Origin: Anadara kagoshimensis
Lineage: Eukaryota > Mollusca > Bivalvia > Arcoida > Arcidae
Assembly (NCBI GenBank): GCA_021292105.1
Contig: CM037870.1
Span: 64,416,083 to 64,480,082, forward strand
Direction: 5' to 3'
Length of the DNA stretch: 64,000 bases
The position numbers and the translations under genes were made by a program. Within the stretch, counting starts at the first letter, position 1; each line of letters opens with the position of its first letter. Of the stretch, positions 10,961 through 23,100 are shown piece by piece. The notes beneath the pieces were generated by a model that ran no database searches, was not told the origin of the DNA, and worked only from the letters and a program-made list of their open reading frames with translations.

Positions 10961-12420
10961 TTTATCTCCCTATACATCGGCAGATTGATACAGTAGAGCC
11001 AAAGACTTGGAAGAATAGAATCTGGATCATAATATCTTGTTTTCCACAGAACAGACGATGTACACGAACATTAAACTGCTCTATGTCTGACCGTCACATA
11101 TACTTTGTTGGTTATGTTCAATGGAAGTATTCCTTGCTGCAGTGCATTTCAAATGACGATTAATGTGCATCATTACACGTTTTCAAGGCTCTCCAAAGTT
11201 TGCAATGATGGTCTCTCTTCACTTACTTGATTCATCACTAGTCAATTCTTTCCAATATATGCACAATTAAATATTTCAGATAGATGAAATAGATCTATTC
11301 TGATAGATTTTTCAACCATCATGAAAATGTATAAATTATGTATGTCATTAAGAAGAATTTTTTTGTGGAAAGTCCCACTGATTTCTCAATACCGTTATCT
11401 ATAATATGCCAAAACTGGCTCAAATATTCATTCTGTATGAATGTAAACAACAAAAACAACTTTATTGACCACCGAAACCTATAAAATGACTCTTTAATTA
11501 ACTTTATGTGGCTATTATAACTATATATACGAGATATTATAGTTTTGTCAGGCATATTAGCCGCAATCTTGGATTTTTCAGTTTCCCCACTTGTGCCAAG
11601 GTGGCATCACTTGGATTGTAATTAAGCACATCCTAAACATATATTATCAACAAAGAAACATTGTGCGGACTACATTTTTGGGTTTTGCAAGCTTCCGAGT
11701 CCCAGACTAATTGTTTGAAATATGATAGAATCGATTGTGTATTGTTCTGTTGATGATTCCACATGATGATACCATCGAAATCACAAAAATCAGTTTCAGG
11801 CAAGTTAGAACAGTCATCGGGGTGGCTATTAAAGAAGACGGTCTATACATGTCGCCATGCCGAAGGTAGTCACGGTGGCCGGTTTCCCCGGACACTCCAG
11901 TTTCCTCGGTACCAACTTATTACTAGTACTTGCTGAAATAGCTGTGTACGTAGTCTGAATATTTTCACGTTTTAGTCAGCATGATAAAAACAACGAACTT
12001 TTATTTACCGGTTTTCCCGAATAGATCTTTTAGATAGACAGATCATGAAATGAAATCATTCACATGATGTTCAACTTCAAGTTTGAGTTAATGTGACAAT
12101 GTTCACTATATTTCTTATTTAAAATTTATTATAATAATAAATTGACACTTGTTATATTGATTAATTAACAGTAACACTAAAATGTAAGAGAGAGAGAGAG
12201 AGAGAGGAGAGAGAGAATAAGAAGAAAGAATAAACGGTCTTAAAACTTATATTATTAAAATGTTATTTTGCTAGCGTCAGATACCTGTATGAATAATATA
12301 ATAACTACGTATCATGAATGAATTAACATGATTATATTTAAACTATGTTGCGGAAGTTGATGAAAACATTCTCAGCGTAAATTCGCCGATCTAGAAAACA
12401 TGAGAGAGCACCTGTTGGAA
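10961..12420. other. Intergenic upstream of TARDBP
   Basis: No gene could be supported. A GA dinucleotide run lies at 12187-12216. CpG is less depleted near 11820-11930 and again after 12350. A plus-strand 33-codon frame at 11858 is short and lacks a good donor. Confidence 0.5.
12187..12216. repeat. (GA)n microsatellite
   Basis: About 30 bp of GA repeats with one interruption, 420 bp upstream of the TARDBP start. Confidence 0.95.
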
Positions 12421-12609
12421 AGGGGGAGATAATCCAGTTTTATCGTATCTGGGTCATCCAAAAGATGGCGCGCGAATCGAAGAAATTGTCAACAGAAGAC
12501 GCCATATTGGAACGCCGCGCACTTCACTTCGGGACCAGGGCGGGTTGCTTGAATTTGAAAACAATTTTGAGCGATTTTTGAACGAAAATGTATGTAATTT
12601 AAAAGTAAA
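12420..12609 (+). promoter_or_regulatory. TARDBP promoter / 5' leader with YY1-like motifs and uORFs
   Basis: This CpG-rich patch contains AAGATGGCG at 12462-12470 and CCATATTGG at 12502-12510, both YY1-like and typical of TATA-less promoters. If transcription starts upstream of 12465, the leader holds a 38-codon uORF (12465-12581), a 4-codon uORF (12588-12602) and a start-stop ATGTAA at 12592. There is no TATA box. The transcription start itself cannot be fixed from sequence. Confidence 0.5.
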
Positions 12610-12846
12610 ATGAGTCAGTACATACAAGTAGCCGAGGAGGAGGGCGACGAACCCATGGAGGTCCCGAGCGAAGATGACGGAACACTGCTCCTCTCTACGC
12701 TCTCTGCACAGTTCCCAGGGGCTTGTGGATTAAAATATAGGAACCCCGATACGGGGGCTATGAGAGGCATAAGGCTCTCAGATGGAAGACTTTATCCCCT
12801 GACGGCGATTGGATCAAAAGGATTTACATTGCAGTGTTTCCAAAAA
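12610..12846 (+). CDS. TARDBP: TARDBP coding exon 1 (N-terminal domain)
   Basis: 79 codons starting [20 protein letters not shown], with the diagnostic [12 protein letters not shown]. The start has A at -3 (AAAATGAGT). The exon ends ...CFQK before GTAAGT at 12847. A single extra base here (for example a sixth A in the A run at 12842-12846) would restore a phase-1 junction. Other possible donors are GT at 12836 and GT at 12851, both weak. Confidence 0.93.
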
Positions 12847-15800
12847 GTAAGTTGGAATTTATAGACGGGGTTTATTTGGATGCAAAATATTGATATCGAG
12901 CAGACGCTTCGTGTTTTGTGAAGTTAAAATAGTATTTATTGTAAAATGTGTTATGAATGAATATTGCCATATGATATAAGAATATATTATGCACCTTGTT
13001 GCATAAAAAATTCCAGATTCTTTGCTTTCAAAATTGCGTAAAAATGTTGCAAATTTTGTACAAATTTTGACATTTCCCCCATTTTGACAGATAAGGGAGA
13101 TAATTCATGTAAACATTATCACATGTAGTTGTTTACATTTTTTTACAAAGCAGATTTGATCATGTGTGAAGATCTTGTACTGTTTTAATACTTAGATCAG
13201 TTTTATGGATGGTTTCCTTAGGGTTTATAGACATTTTTATTCAATTTTTGATTTATTTCTTGCAAATTAATGAGATTTATATGTCAAAATCAATAACAAA
13301 CATAAATAATTTAATGATATAATTTATGTAATTGGTATCAGATATTATACGTGGTAGTAGTAGTAATAGCTATTACTGTCACAATGTTTGGCACTTTATG
13401 TAAAAATTTGGATTTTATTTATTGTAGAATAAATTAAAAAAGAACCAACATTTAATTGTATGGATACTTATTAGGGCTATGCTACATGTAATTATACAAT
13501 AGTATCTATTGAATTGACACAAGATTTTGATAAAATGAGATAGGTATTTGGATATCATGAGTTAACTTACAAATTAATACTAATAGTATGTCCTTATGAA
13601 AAAAGTTAAAGGTCACCGGTCACCAAATTTATCAATTTTGTATTTTGCATTCCTATGGATAGAATAGTCAATATTGATGTGTCTGACGGTTTCCCGCGCC
13701 TTACATTTACCTGTAATACACTAAAACCTTACCTAAACGAATTGCTAATACTCGATAGTTTCCGGCACCGCTCGTAACTTTCCGGCAACCTAATTGATGA
13801 CGTACATGGTGTTAAGCTGCTGAGGAAAGACACATTACCTATATATGTATCCATATATTACATGTGGGTTCGTGTGGGGTTTTGAAGGCTTTTAAAGTTT
13901 GATTTCAAGTCAAAATGATATATTTTGTGAAGGTGGATATAATAAAATCACAATGACCGATGGACATGTTTTTTTTCCACAAAATTCAGAACAAATTAAA
14001 GCCAGATTTACACAAGTCCTTCATGCAGCTTTTTAATTGTTTGAATGTATTCAGATTAAACATTACGAGATAAGTCAGGGGAATAAGAGCGGTATAATTA
14101 TTGAAGACAATTCAAATTATTATGAATGAATTCAGTCAAATATGTAGATTTTAAACAATTTTAATTTTCAAAACTAATTTAATTCCGTTATCTGGTTATT
14201 CAATCAGTTCACCAATTCACACGTTCAAACAGAGACGTATGTCTTGTTCAAATTAACTTATCTAATATAACTAATTTATTCGATTTTCAGAATCCATCAA
14301 AAATGACAAATAACATTTACCGGGTATAGCATAAGATATACGCACGTGTCAATTAATGTTGCATATTGTAAGGTAAACTCTGTTAATTACAGGTGGTCGG
14401 ATGTTTCCCAATAATCTCTAATTACTGGTATGTGAGGGGGTGTAAATCACACTTTGAACGATATTAATTTATTGTGAATAAATGAAAGAAAGTTTCACTC
14501 GAGTTTTGAATCCTTAGTTAGTCAAGCATAATCACACTGGTGTCACATTTTGATGACATACTTTTCATCCCATTATAAGCGTAATAAAGTTATTATATGA
14601 ATTTTTTTTATTTTATCATGGAAACGATGATTATTATTATTATTATTATTATTATTAGCTCACCTGACCGAAGGTCATGTGAGCTTATGGCATAGCGCAG
14701 CGTGTGTATGTGCGTGCGTGTGTGCGTGCGTCGTTAACACCTATTTTCGACTTCTCCTCTGAACTACTGGGCAGTTTTTAATGAAATTTTGTCAGAAGTA
14801 TATAGGGGCCGGTGCAATTCAGATTTGTTCGTGGCGTTGCCATGGCTACCATAACTAGGTCAAGGTGACCTAGGGGTGCAAAAATCTTAAAAATCTTCTT
14901 CTCCGAAAGTACTGATTGGAGAAAAAATCTGATGTGATATTTGGCTTCTCTAGGGTCTTAAGCCTATAGTTTGTTCATTTTGTGAAATTCGGATAAAAAA
15001 TAGGTTACGCGTTTTTGCGTTTAATTTTGAAAAAAATCGTAAAATAGCTTCAAATGTATAACTTGACTATTTGACCAGATAATGACATGGGGTTTTCAGT
15101 TTGACATCTCTTGTTAGTATCTTCAAAATGAGGTCAAGGTCAATTGTGAAGGTCGTGACCTAATTTTTTTTTACCTCTGATTATAATTATTATCTCGAAA
15201 ACTATAAACTTTTTGTATAGGCATGTATATAAGAATGTTGTAGGTATCGATACAACGATCATTTTGATGTATAGAAAAAGGTCATGGGTTCAAAGGTCAA
15301 GGTCACAGATGCGAAACAATACCGAAATGGTTAATTATCTCGAAAACTATGAACATTTTGTATAGGCATGTATATTAGAATGTTGTAGGTATTGATACAA
15401 CGATCATTTTGATGTATAGAAAAAGGTCATGGGTTCAAAGGTCAAGGTCACAGATGTGAAACATTACTGAAATTTTAATTATCTAAAAAACTATAAACTT
15501 TTTGTATAGCATGTATATTAGAATGTTGTAGGTATTGATACAACGATCATTTTGATGTATAGAGAAAGGTCATGGGTTCAAAGGTCAAGGTCACAGATGC
15601 GAATCAATACCGAAATGGTTAATTATCTCGAAAACTATAAACTTTTTGTATAGGCATATATATTAGAATGCTGTAGGTATTGATACAACGATCATTTTGA
15701 TGTATAGAAAAAGGTCATGGTTCAAAGGTCAATGTCACAGATGTGAAACAATACTGAAATGGTTAATTATCTCGAAATCTTTAAACTTTTTGTATAGGTA

Positions 15801-17106
15801 TGTATATTAGAATGTTGTAGGTATTGATACAACGATCATTTTGATGTATAGAAAAAGGTCATGGGTTCAAAGGTCAAGGTCACAGATGCGAAACAATACC
15901 GAAATGGTTAATTATCTCAAAAACTATAAACTTTTTTGTATAGGCATGTATATTAGAATGTTGTAGGTATCGATACAACGATCATTTTGATTATAGAAAA
16001 AGGTCATGGGTTCAAAGGTCAAGGTCACAGATGTGAAACAATACCGAAATGGTTAATTATCTCAAAAACTATAAACTTTTTGTATAGGCTTGTATATTAG
16101 AATGTTGTAGGTATTGACACAACAATCATTTTGATGTATAGAAAAAGGTCATGGTTCAAAGGTCAAGGTCACAGATACAAAACATACCGAAATGGTTAAT
16201 TATCTCGAAAACTATAAACTTTTTGTATAGGCATGTATATTAGAATGTTGTAGGTATTGATACAACGATCATTTTGATGTATAGGAAAAGGTTATTGGTT
16301 TAAAGGTCAAGGTCACATATGCGAAACAATACGAAATGTTTTATTATCTCGAAAACTATAAACTTTTTGTATAGGCATGTATATTAGAATGTTGTAGGTA
16401 TCGATACAACGATCATTTTGATGTATAGAAAACGGTCATGGGTTCAAAGGTCAAGGTCACAGATGTGAAACAATTCTGAAATGGTTAATTATCTTGAAAA
16501 CTATTAACTTTTTGTATAGGCATGTATATTAGAATGTTGTAGGTACTGATACAATGGTTATCATGATGTAAAGAAAAAAGTCATTGGGGTTTAGTATTTA
16601 TGTTTTCTTTAAATCTATCAGCTAGCCATTAGTTATCATGTGAGCGTATCAGGCCCATGGGCCTCTTGTTATTATTATTATTAAACTTACTGCAAATAAG
16701 GAATAGGAAGCTATTGAATTGAAATTGTTTTCATCATAGTAATACTGGGGTGAATTGTGGACAATTTCTAAAATATGAATAAAAATCAATTTGAGGTCAT
16801 AATATAGCTGTACTAGAGAGAAGAAAAATTAAAAAAAACAAAACAAAAATTTGGGTTCTTTTTATTATTCCTAATGATAGATAGATAAAAATAAATAAAT
16901 AGATAAATAAATAATAACGTAATGAATTAATTAATTTATTAATTAATTAATTCATCCATTCATTCATCCATTCATTATTATTTCATTAATCAGAGATAAG
17001 TAAAGATAATTAAAATGATATTAAATATTAATAAAATTATTGTGAACAATATTTTAAATAAAAAACGGAAATTTGGGTTCTTTATTATTTGTTGTGATAA
17101 ATAGAT

Positions 17107-17140
<34 letters not shown>

Positions 17141-20100
17141 GAGATATATAAAGATAATTAAAAGGATATTAAATATGAATGAAAATTAATATTAACAATG
17201 TTTTCAATAAAAAAAAACCCGGAAATTTGGGTTCTTTTATTATTTGTTGTGATAAATAGATTAAATAGATAAATAAATAAATAAATAAATAAATTTAAAA
17301 AAAAAATGTAAAATTATGTTTGTAAAAGTATAAGTAAATAGTATATCAGACTTAGAGCAAACTGAAATACAGTTTTTTTCTTTATTTATTTCTTATTATT
17401 ATGTTTATTTTTTATTTATTTTTTTCTGCTGAAGGAAACTGAAAACCTAATGCTAAAAAATAAATAAATATAAAAACACTAGAAGTTTTTTCCGATAAAT
17501 CTGGGTTATAAAGTCAGTTCACTATACAAGCTTCATTTACTAAATAGCTTGGATAACACCTTCTGCGTCACTTCCGGTTTTGTGCCCTTTTACTACCAAA
17601 GGGAGATAACACAGTTTTTCAACAGTTTCAGGACTTTAATTTTCACTGTAGAAAAGGACAGAAATTATTAAAAATGTTATTTATGGCTAAATCGACTTTT
17701 TATGATGCACTCTTTCGGAAAATAGTACTAAAATAATTTGGTTTTTGGTGACGGTGACCTTTAAATGTAATCTTGACAGTTTACACAAAAAAATAAAAAT
17801 AAAAAAAAAATTAAGTAAATATAAATAGATAAATAAAATGAAGAAAATAAAAGAAAAAAAGGTGAAAAAACTTTTTGTCCCTAAAATTGCCCTTCAAATC
17901 CTACAGCTTCTGTAGCTACATGTACCTCCTGCAGGCTGGCTGTAAATACAACTGTTGGTAAATTTTGAAAGGTACCATGTATGAATGAAGCAAATTGAAA
18001 TTAGTTAAACTTACAGCATAATCATTTGACCTACGAACAGAGACTAAACTTACCGTAACCTTTTCTGTCCAGGATCCAACAGGGCCCCTAAACTTTAAAT
18101 CTAAGGGTCAAGTGTACATGTCACTGTGTGATGATGTCAGTAGCCCAACCTGGAAATTTGATATAAATTAGTGGTACTGTGCAATTACAGGATCTGAACT
18201 TACAATTAGGTAACACAGAAATAATAAAATTTTGCAGATATGTGTGTCCAACAGGTCTCTTAGAGGTTCATTTTATTTTTTGTAATGGAAATTCCAGGAC
18301 CTTTTACCTTTTTTTTGGCAGGTTCCACATAAAGTTTTGAAAGTCCAATCATGAATGTCATCAGTGAAAGGTCCATGTGCAATTTCATTATATAGAAAAA
18401 TTTTTTTTATCTGGACCTTGTACCTAAAAAATTTTGAACACCTGCTTTAACTATACTTCTGCATTCATTCCATGTTTTGGTATCAGAGACATAATTTTTT
18501 TAGCCTTTGACTGGTGTGACAGTTTTTGTTTTGCTGTAATTTTGATTGATCATTGATCATATTTAGTCTTTATTTACATGTATTACCAAACTACCAGTGG
18601 TACAACCAACTGTAAATACAGTTTTGTTGCACTTCATCACAGACAGACAGTGCATGTCATGTATATTAATTCATGGTTACAAACCTGATTCACTGTGTTA
18701 GTATTGGATCACCCATCTTCCCATGATGGACTTGATGTAAATCTCACAAAGTTACATGCTTTGATTTCACATGATGATGGTGTTGGACATGTTTTGTTAT
18801 CTGCTGTGTTTTAAAAGGAATATCCTTCCATGTGTCCAATGCCAGAATTCAAATCTGTAATATGAAACTAAAAATTTAAAACATAACGATTCTCATTTTG
18901 AATCCAGTCATCATTTATCTGTTTACATATTTCACCCCTGTAATATCAATTTTGCAATTCTAGATATTATAATGGCAGGAACAAATTTGGTGAGATGAAA
19001 ATGAAATTAATGTTGCTGCATACAGCAAATAGATCTGGTTTTCAGTTGAGTTAATGACCTGCTGTTACACACAGTGTTCTTTTTAAATTGTGTTTGGACT
19101 TTAGTACTGTATTTAAAAATTCTTTAAAAAAAGTAAAGTTGCCCTTTACTTTAAAAAGAAGTAAAGATGCCCACCATGAAAAAAACTGAGTGTATGCCCA
19201 TTGAGTTGAATATTCAATCCCTTTGTAAATCATATATATATATAATATTATAAGGGCCAAATTTATTTTGTGATTTCAGGTGAAAATAAGAAAAAGGCTA
19301 ACAACAATAATTCACAAGTAGAAGAACCAGTAGAAAACGCTTTCTTCTTAAAGACAAAAAGGCATGATAGACAGAAATGTAGTGACCTGATTGTGTTGGG
19401 CTTACCATGGAAGAGTACAGAAGAAGACCTCAGAAAATACTTCTCGCAGTTTGGGGAGTTGCTGATGGTTCAAGTATGAGTTATGTTTTTTTTGGACCCT
19501 AAGAATAAAACATTTTGTTTCCTGTTGTCTTGCCCTTAGTAGTAATACTAGTAGAAGACACCTACCTACCCTAAAGCTGTAGAATGGACCAGTGAATGCT
19601 CTAATCATTGAAAAAAGTCTTTTGTGAAGTAGTCTGTAATGTTTTATTAAATTGGTGCACAGATTTTTCCATGCTTCCTTTTTAAGTCACACGAACATAC
19701 TGTTATAGAAAGTAGAATGGAATAAGGTAATGTCATCTTAATTTCTTATGCCCTGGTCAAAAATTCTTTCACTTATATCAAGATGTTCAGTTCTTGTATG
19801 TTCTAGAAATCCAAAGAGCCTAGCAAAAACTACCAACCTTTACCAGCTGACAAATTTTCTCACACTCAGATCTGCCCAAGTTGAATTGAAATGGGAGGTG
19901 AGAGGTGCTATGGTCAGTAATCAAGTATAAAGAACAATTTCGATAGCGAAATCTATGATCCATGATGATTTAGAGAATTTTGAACTCATCCTTAATTTAC
20001 CAGTAATATTTGGTATAAAGCTGTATTGCAAATTTCAAATAAATGTGGGTATGGTACAGCTATCTCTATTTCATCACTTCATGTCTTGTAATTGTTTTAT

Positions 20101-23100
20101 TTTTTTATCATTTCAGGTTAAAAAAGACCCGAAGACTGGGCAGTCTAAAGGCTTTGGTTTTATACGGTTTGCCGATTATGAAGCTCAAATTAAATGTATG
20201 TCTCAGCGTCATATGATTGATGGTAGATGGTGTGATGTTAGAATACCAAACTCAAAGGTAAATGATCATAATGGTTGTTATAAGATGAGGTGATATTCTA
20301 TGTTTTCCACTTCTGTTAGCCAGAATCACCATTGGCTACTAATTTCTGAGAAATTCTTTTAAAAGTAACCTTTTTAGCAAAAACATAAAAAAAATTAAAA
20401 TACATTGTACTGTAAAAGACTATATTTTCAAAAAATTTGGAACTGTCAATAATTTTAAAATTGTGGAATCCTAATGATAGTATGATAGGTAGTTGATAAT
20501 GTGATGTCATGATACCTAACTCATAGGGTAAATGTTTGATGTATGATGTAGTTGTGATAGGGTGATTGTAATATAGTGATTGAGTTTAAGTATATATACC
20601 TACTCATTCATTGATCCTGACAGGTGTCCATTGATACATGTGATACAAGTTTGGACTGAATTCGTTTTTGTATGTCCAATATTATAAGTCATTAAAATGA
20701 TAAATTTTAAGTAGACTGTAAGAATGGTATATTTTAACACTGTCTGTTTTTGCTCAATATTGACGAGCATTTTAATTATTAGCAGATATCACTATATGCC
20801 TCTGCTTTCTAAGGTAGCAGTACCACTACAGTTGATCAGTTGGTAGAGTGCTTACTTCATATTTGTGAGGTGGTGGGTTTCAATCTGGCCAGGTTTGATC
20901 AGGACCTGAAAATAGGTAGTGACTGTTTTTTTTTCTCAAGTACTTGACATTTTAAAATGAAACTCAAAGGGGACTTTAAAAACTGATGCCCTATGATAGG
21001 TCAGGAGTGGCAAGTTAAAAAACCCTTCCTATACATTGGCCTGAGTGCACCACAGAGTAAAAATTGCTGCTACTTCACCTGTAGCTGGTGACATCTCAAT
21101 ATAAGTGAAAAAAATATTCTTGACTGGGATGTTAAACTCTATTCAATCAATTATTCAGTTGATTGTAACAGAAATATTTAATGTTTGCAAATCGATGGTT
21201 TGAATATTTTTACCAACTTTTTTTATACAAATTGTTTTACAAAGTACAGAACAAATGTATGTCATATATCTGGTACTACAAAGTACAGAACATATGTATG
21301 TCATATATCTGGTACTACAAAATACAGAACATATGTATGTCATATATCTGGTACTACAAAGTACAGAACATATGTATGTCATATACCTGGTACTACAAAG
21401 TACAGAACATATGTATGTCATATATCTGGTACTACAAAGTACAGAACATATGCATGTCATATACCTGGTACTACAAAGTACAGAACATGTGTATGTCATA
21501 TACCTGGTACTACAAAATACAGAACATGTGTATGTCATATACCTGGTACTACAAAGTACAGAACATGTGTATGTCATATACCTGGTACTACAAAGTACAG
21601 AACATATGCATGTCATATACCTGGTACTACAAAGTACAGAACATATGTATGTCATATACCTGGTACTACAAAGTACAGAACATATGTATGTCATATATCT
21701 GGTACTACAAAGTACAGAACATATGTATGTCATATACCTGGTACTACAAAGTACAGAACATGTGTATGTCATATACCTAGCACTACAAAATACAGAACAT
21801 ATGTATGTCATATATCTGGTACTACAAAGTACAGAACATATGTATGTCATATATCTGGTACTACAAAGTACAGAACATATGTATGTCATATATCTGGTAC
21901 TACAAAGTACAGAACATGTGTATGTCATATATCTGGTACTACAAAGTACAGAACATATGTATGTCATATACCTGGTACTACAAAATACAGAACATATGTA
22001 TGTCATATATCTGGTACTACAAAGTACAGAACATATGTATGTCATATATCTGGTACTACAAAGTACAGAACATATGTATGTCATATACCTGGTACTACAA
22101 AGTACAGAACATATGCATGTCATATACCTGGTACTACAAAATACAGAACATATGTATGTCATATACCTGGTACTACAAAGTACAGAACATATGTATGTCA
22201 TATACCTGGTACTACAAAGTACAGAACATATGTATGTCATATACCTGGTACTACAAAGTACAGAACATATGTATGTCATATACCTGGTACTACAAAATAC
22301 AGAACATATGTATGTCATATATCTGGTACTACAAAGTACAGAACATATGTATGTCATATATCTGGTACTACAAAGTACAGAACATATGTATGTCATATAC
22401 CTGGTACTACAAAGTACAGAACATGTGTATGTCATATACCTGGTACTACAAAGTACAGAACATGTGTATGTCATATATCTGGTACTACAAAGTACAGAAC
22501 ATATGTATGTCATATACCTGGTACTACAAAATACAGAACATATGTATGTCATATATCTGGTACTACAAAGTACAGAACATGTGTATGTCATATATCTGGT
22601 ACTACAAAGTACAGAACATATGTATGTCATATACCTGGTACTACAAAATACAGAACATATGTATGTCATATATCTGGTACTACAAAGTACAGAACATATG
22701 TATGTCATATATCTGGTACTACAAAGTACAGAACATGTGTATGTCATATACCTGGTATTACAAAGTACAGAACATGTGTATGTCATATACCTGGTACTAC
22801 AAAGTACAGAACATATGCATGTCATATATCTGGTACTACAAAGTACAGAACATGTGTATGTCATATACCTGGTACTACAAAGTACAGAACATGTGTATGT
22901 CATATATCTCGTACTACAAAGTACAGAACATATGTATGTCATATATCTGGTACTACAAAGTACAGAACATATGTATGTCATATACCTGGTACTACAAAGT
23001 ACAGAACATATGTATGTCATATACCTGGTACTACAAAGTACAGAACATATGTATGTCATATACCTGGTACTACAAAGTACAGAACATGTGTATGTCATAT

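Larger units (their letters stand above)
13610..17760. mobile_element. TTAA-flanked element with AGGTCACC termini, interrupted by nested element
   Basis: The left end AGGTCACCGGTCACCAAA (13610) and right end TTTGGTGACGGTGACCT (ending 17760) are inverse copies. Each is directly flanked by TTAA (13606-13609 and 17761-17764). A TTAA duplication is the mark of piggyBac-type insertion, although the termini are not classical piggyBac ones. Removing the nested 2012-bp element leaves about 2.1 kb with no coding capacity. It lies in TARDBP intron 1. Confidence 0.6.

Noticed and set aside
11858..11959. Plus-strand frame MPKVVTVAGFPGHSS near a CpG-richer patch
   Set aside because: Only 33 codons, no good splice donor and no partner exon; a chance frame is as likely.
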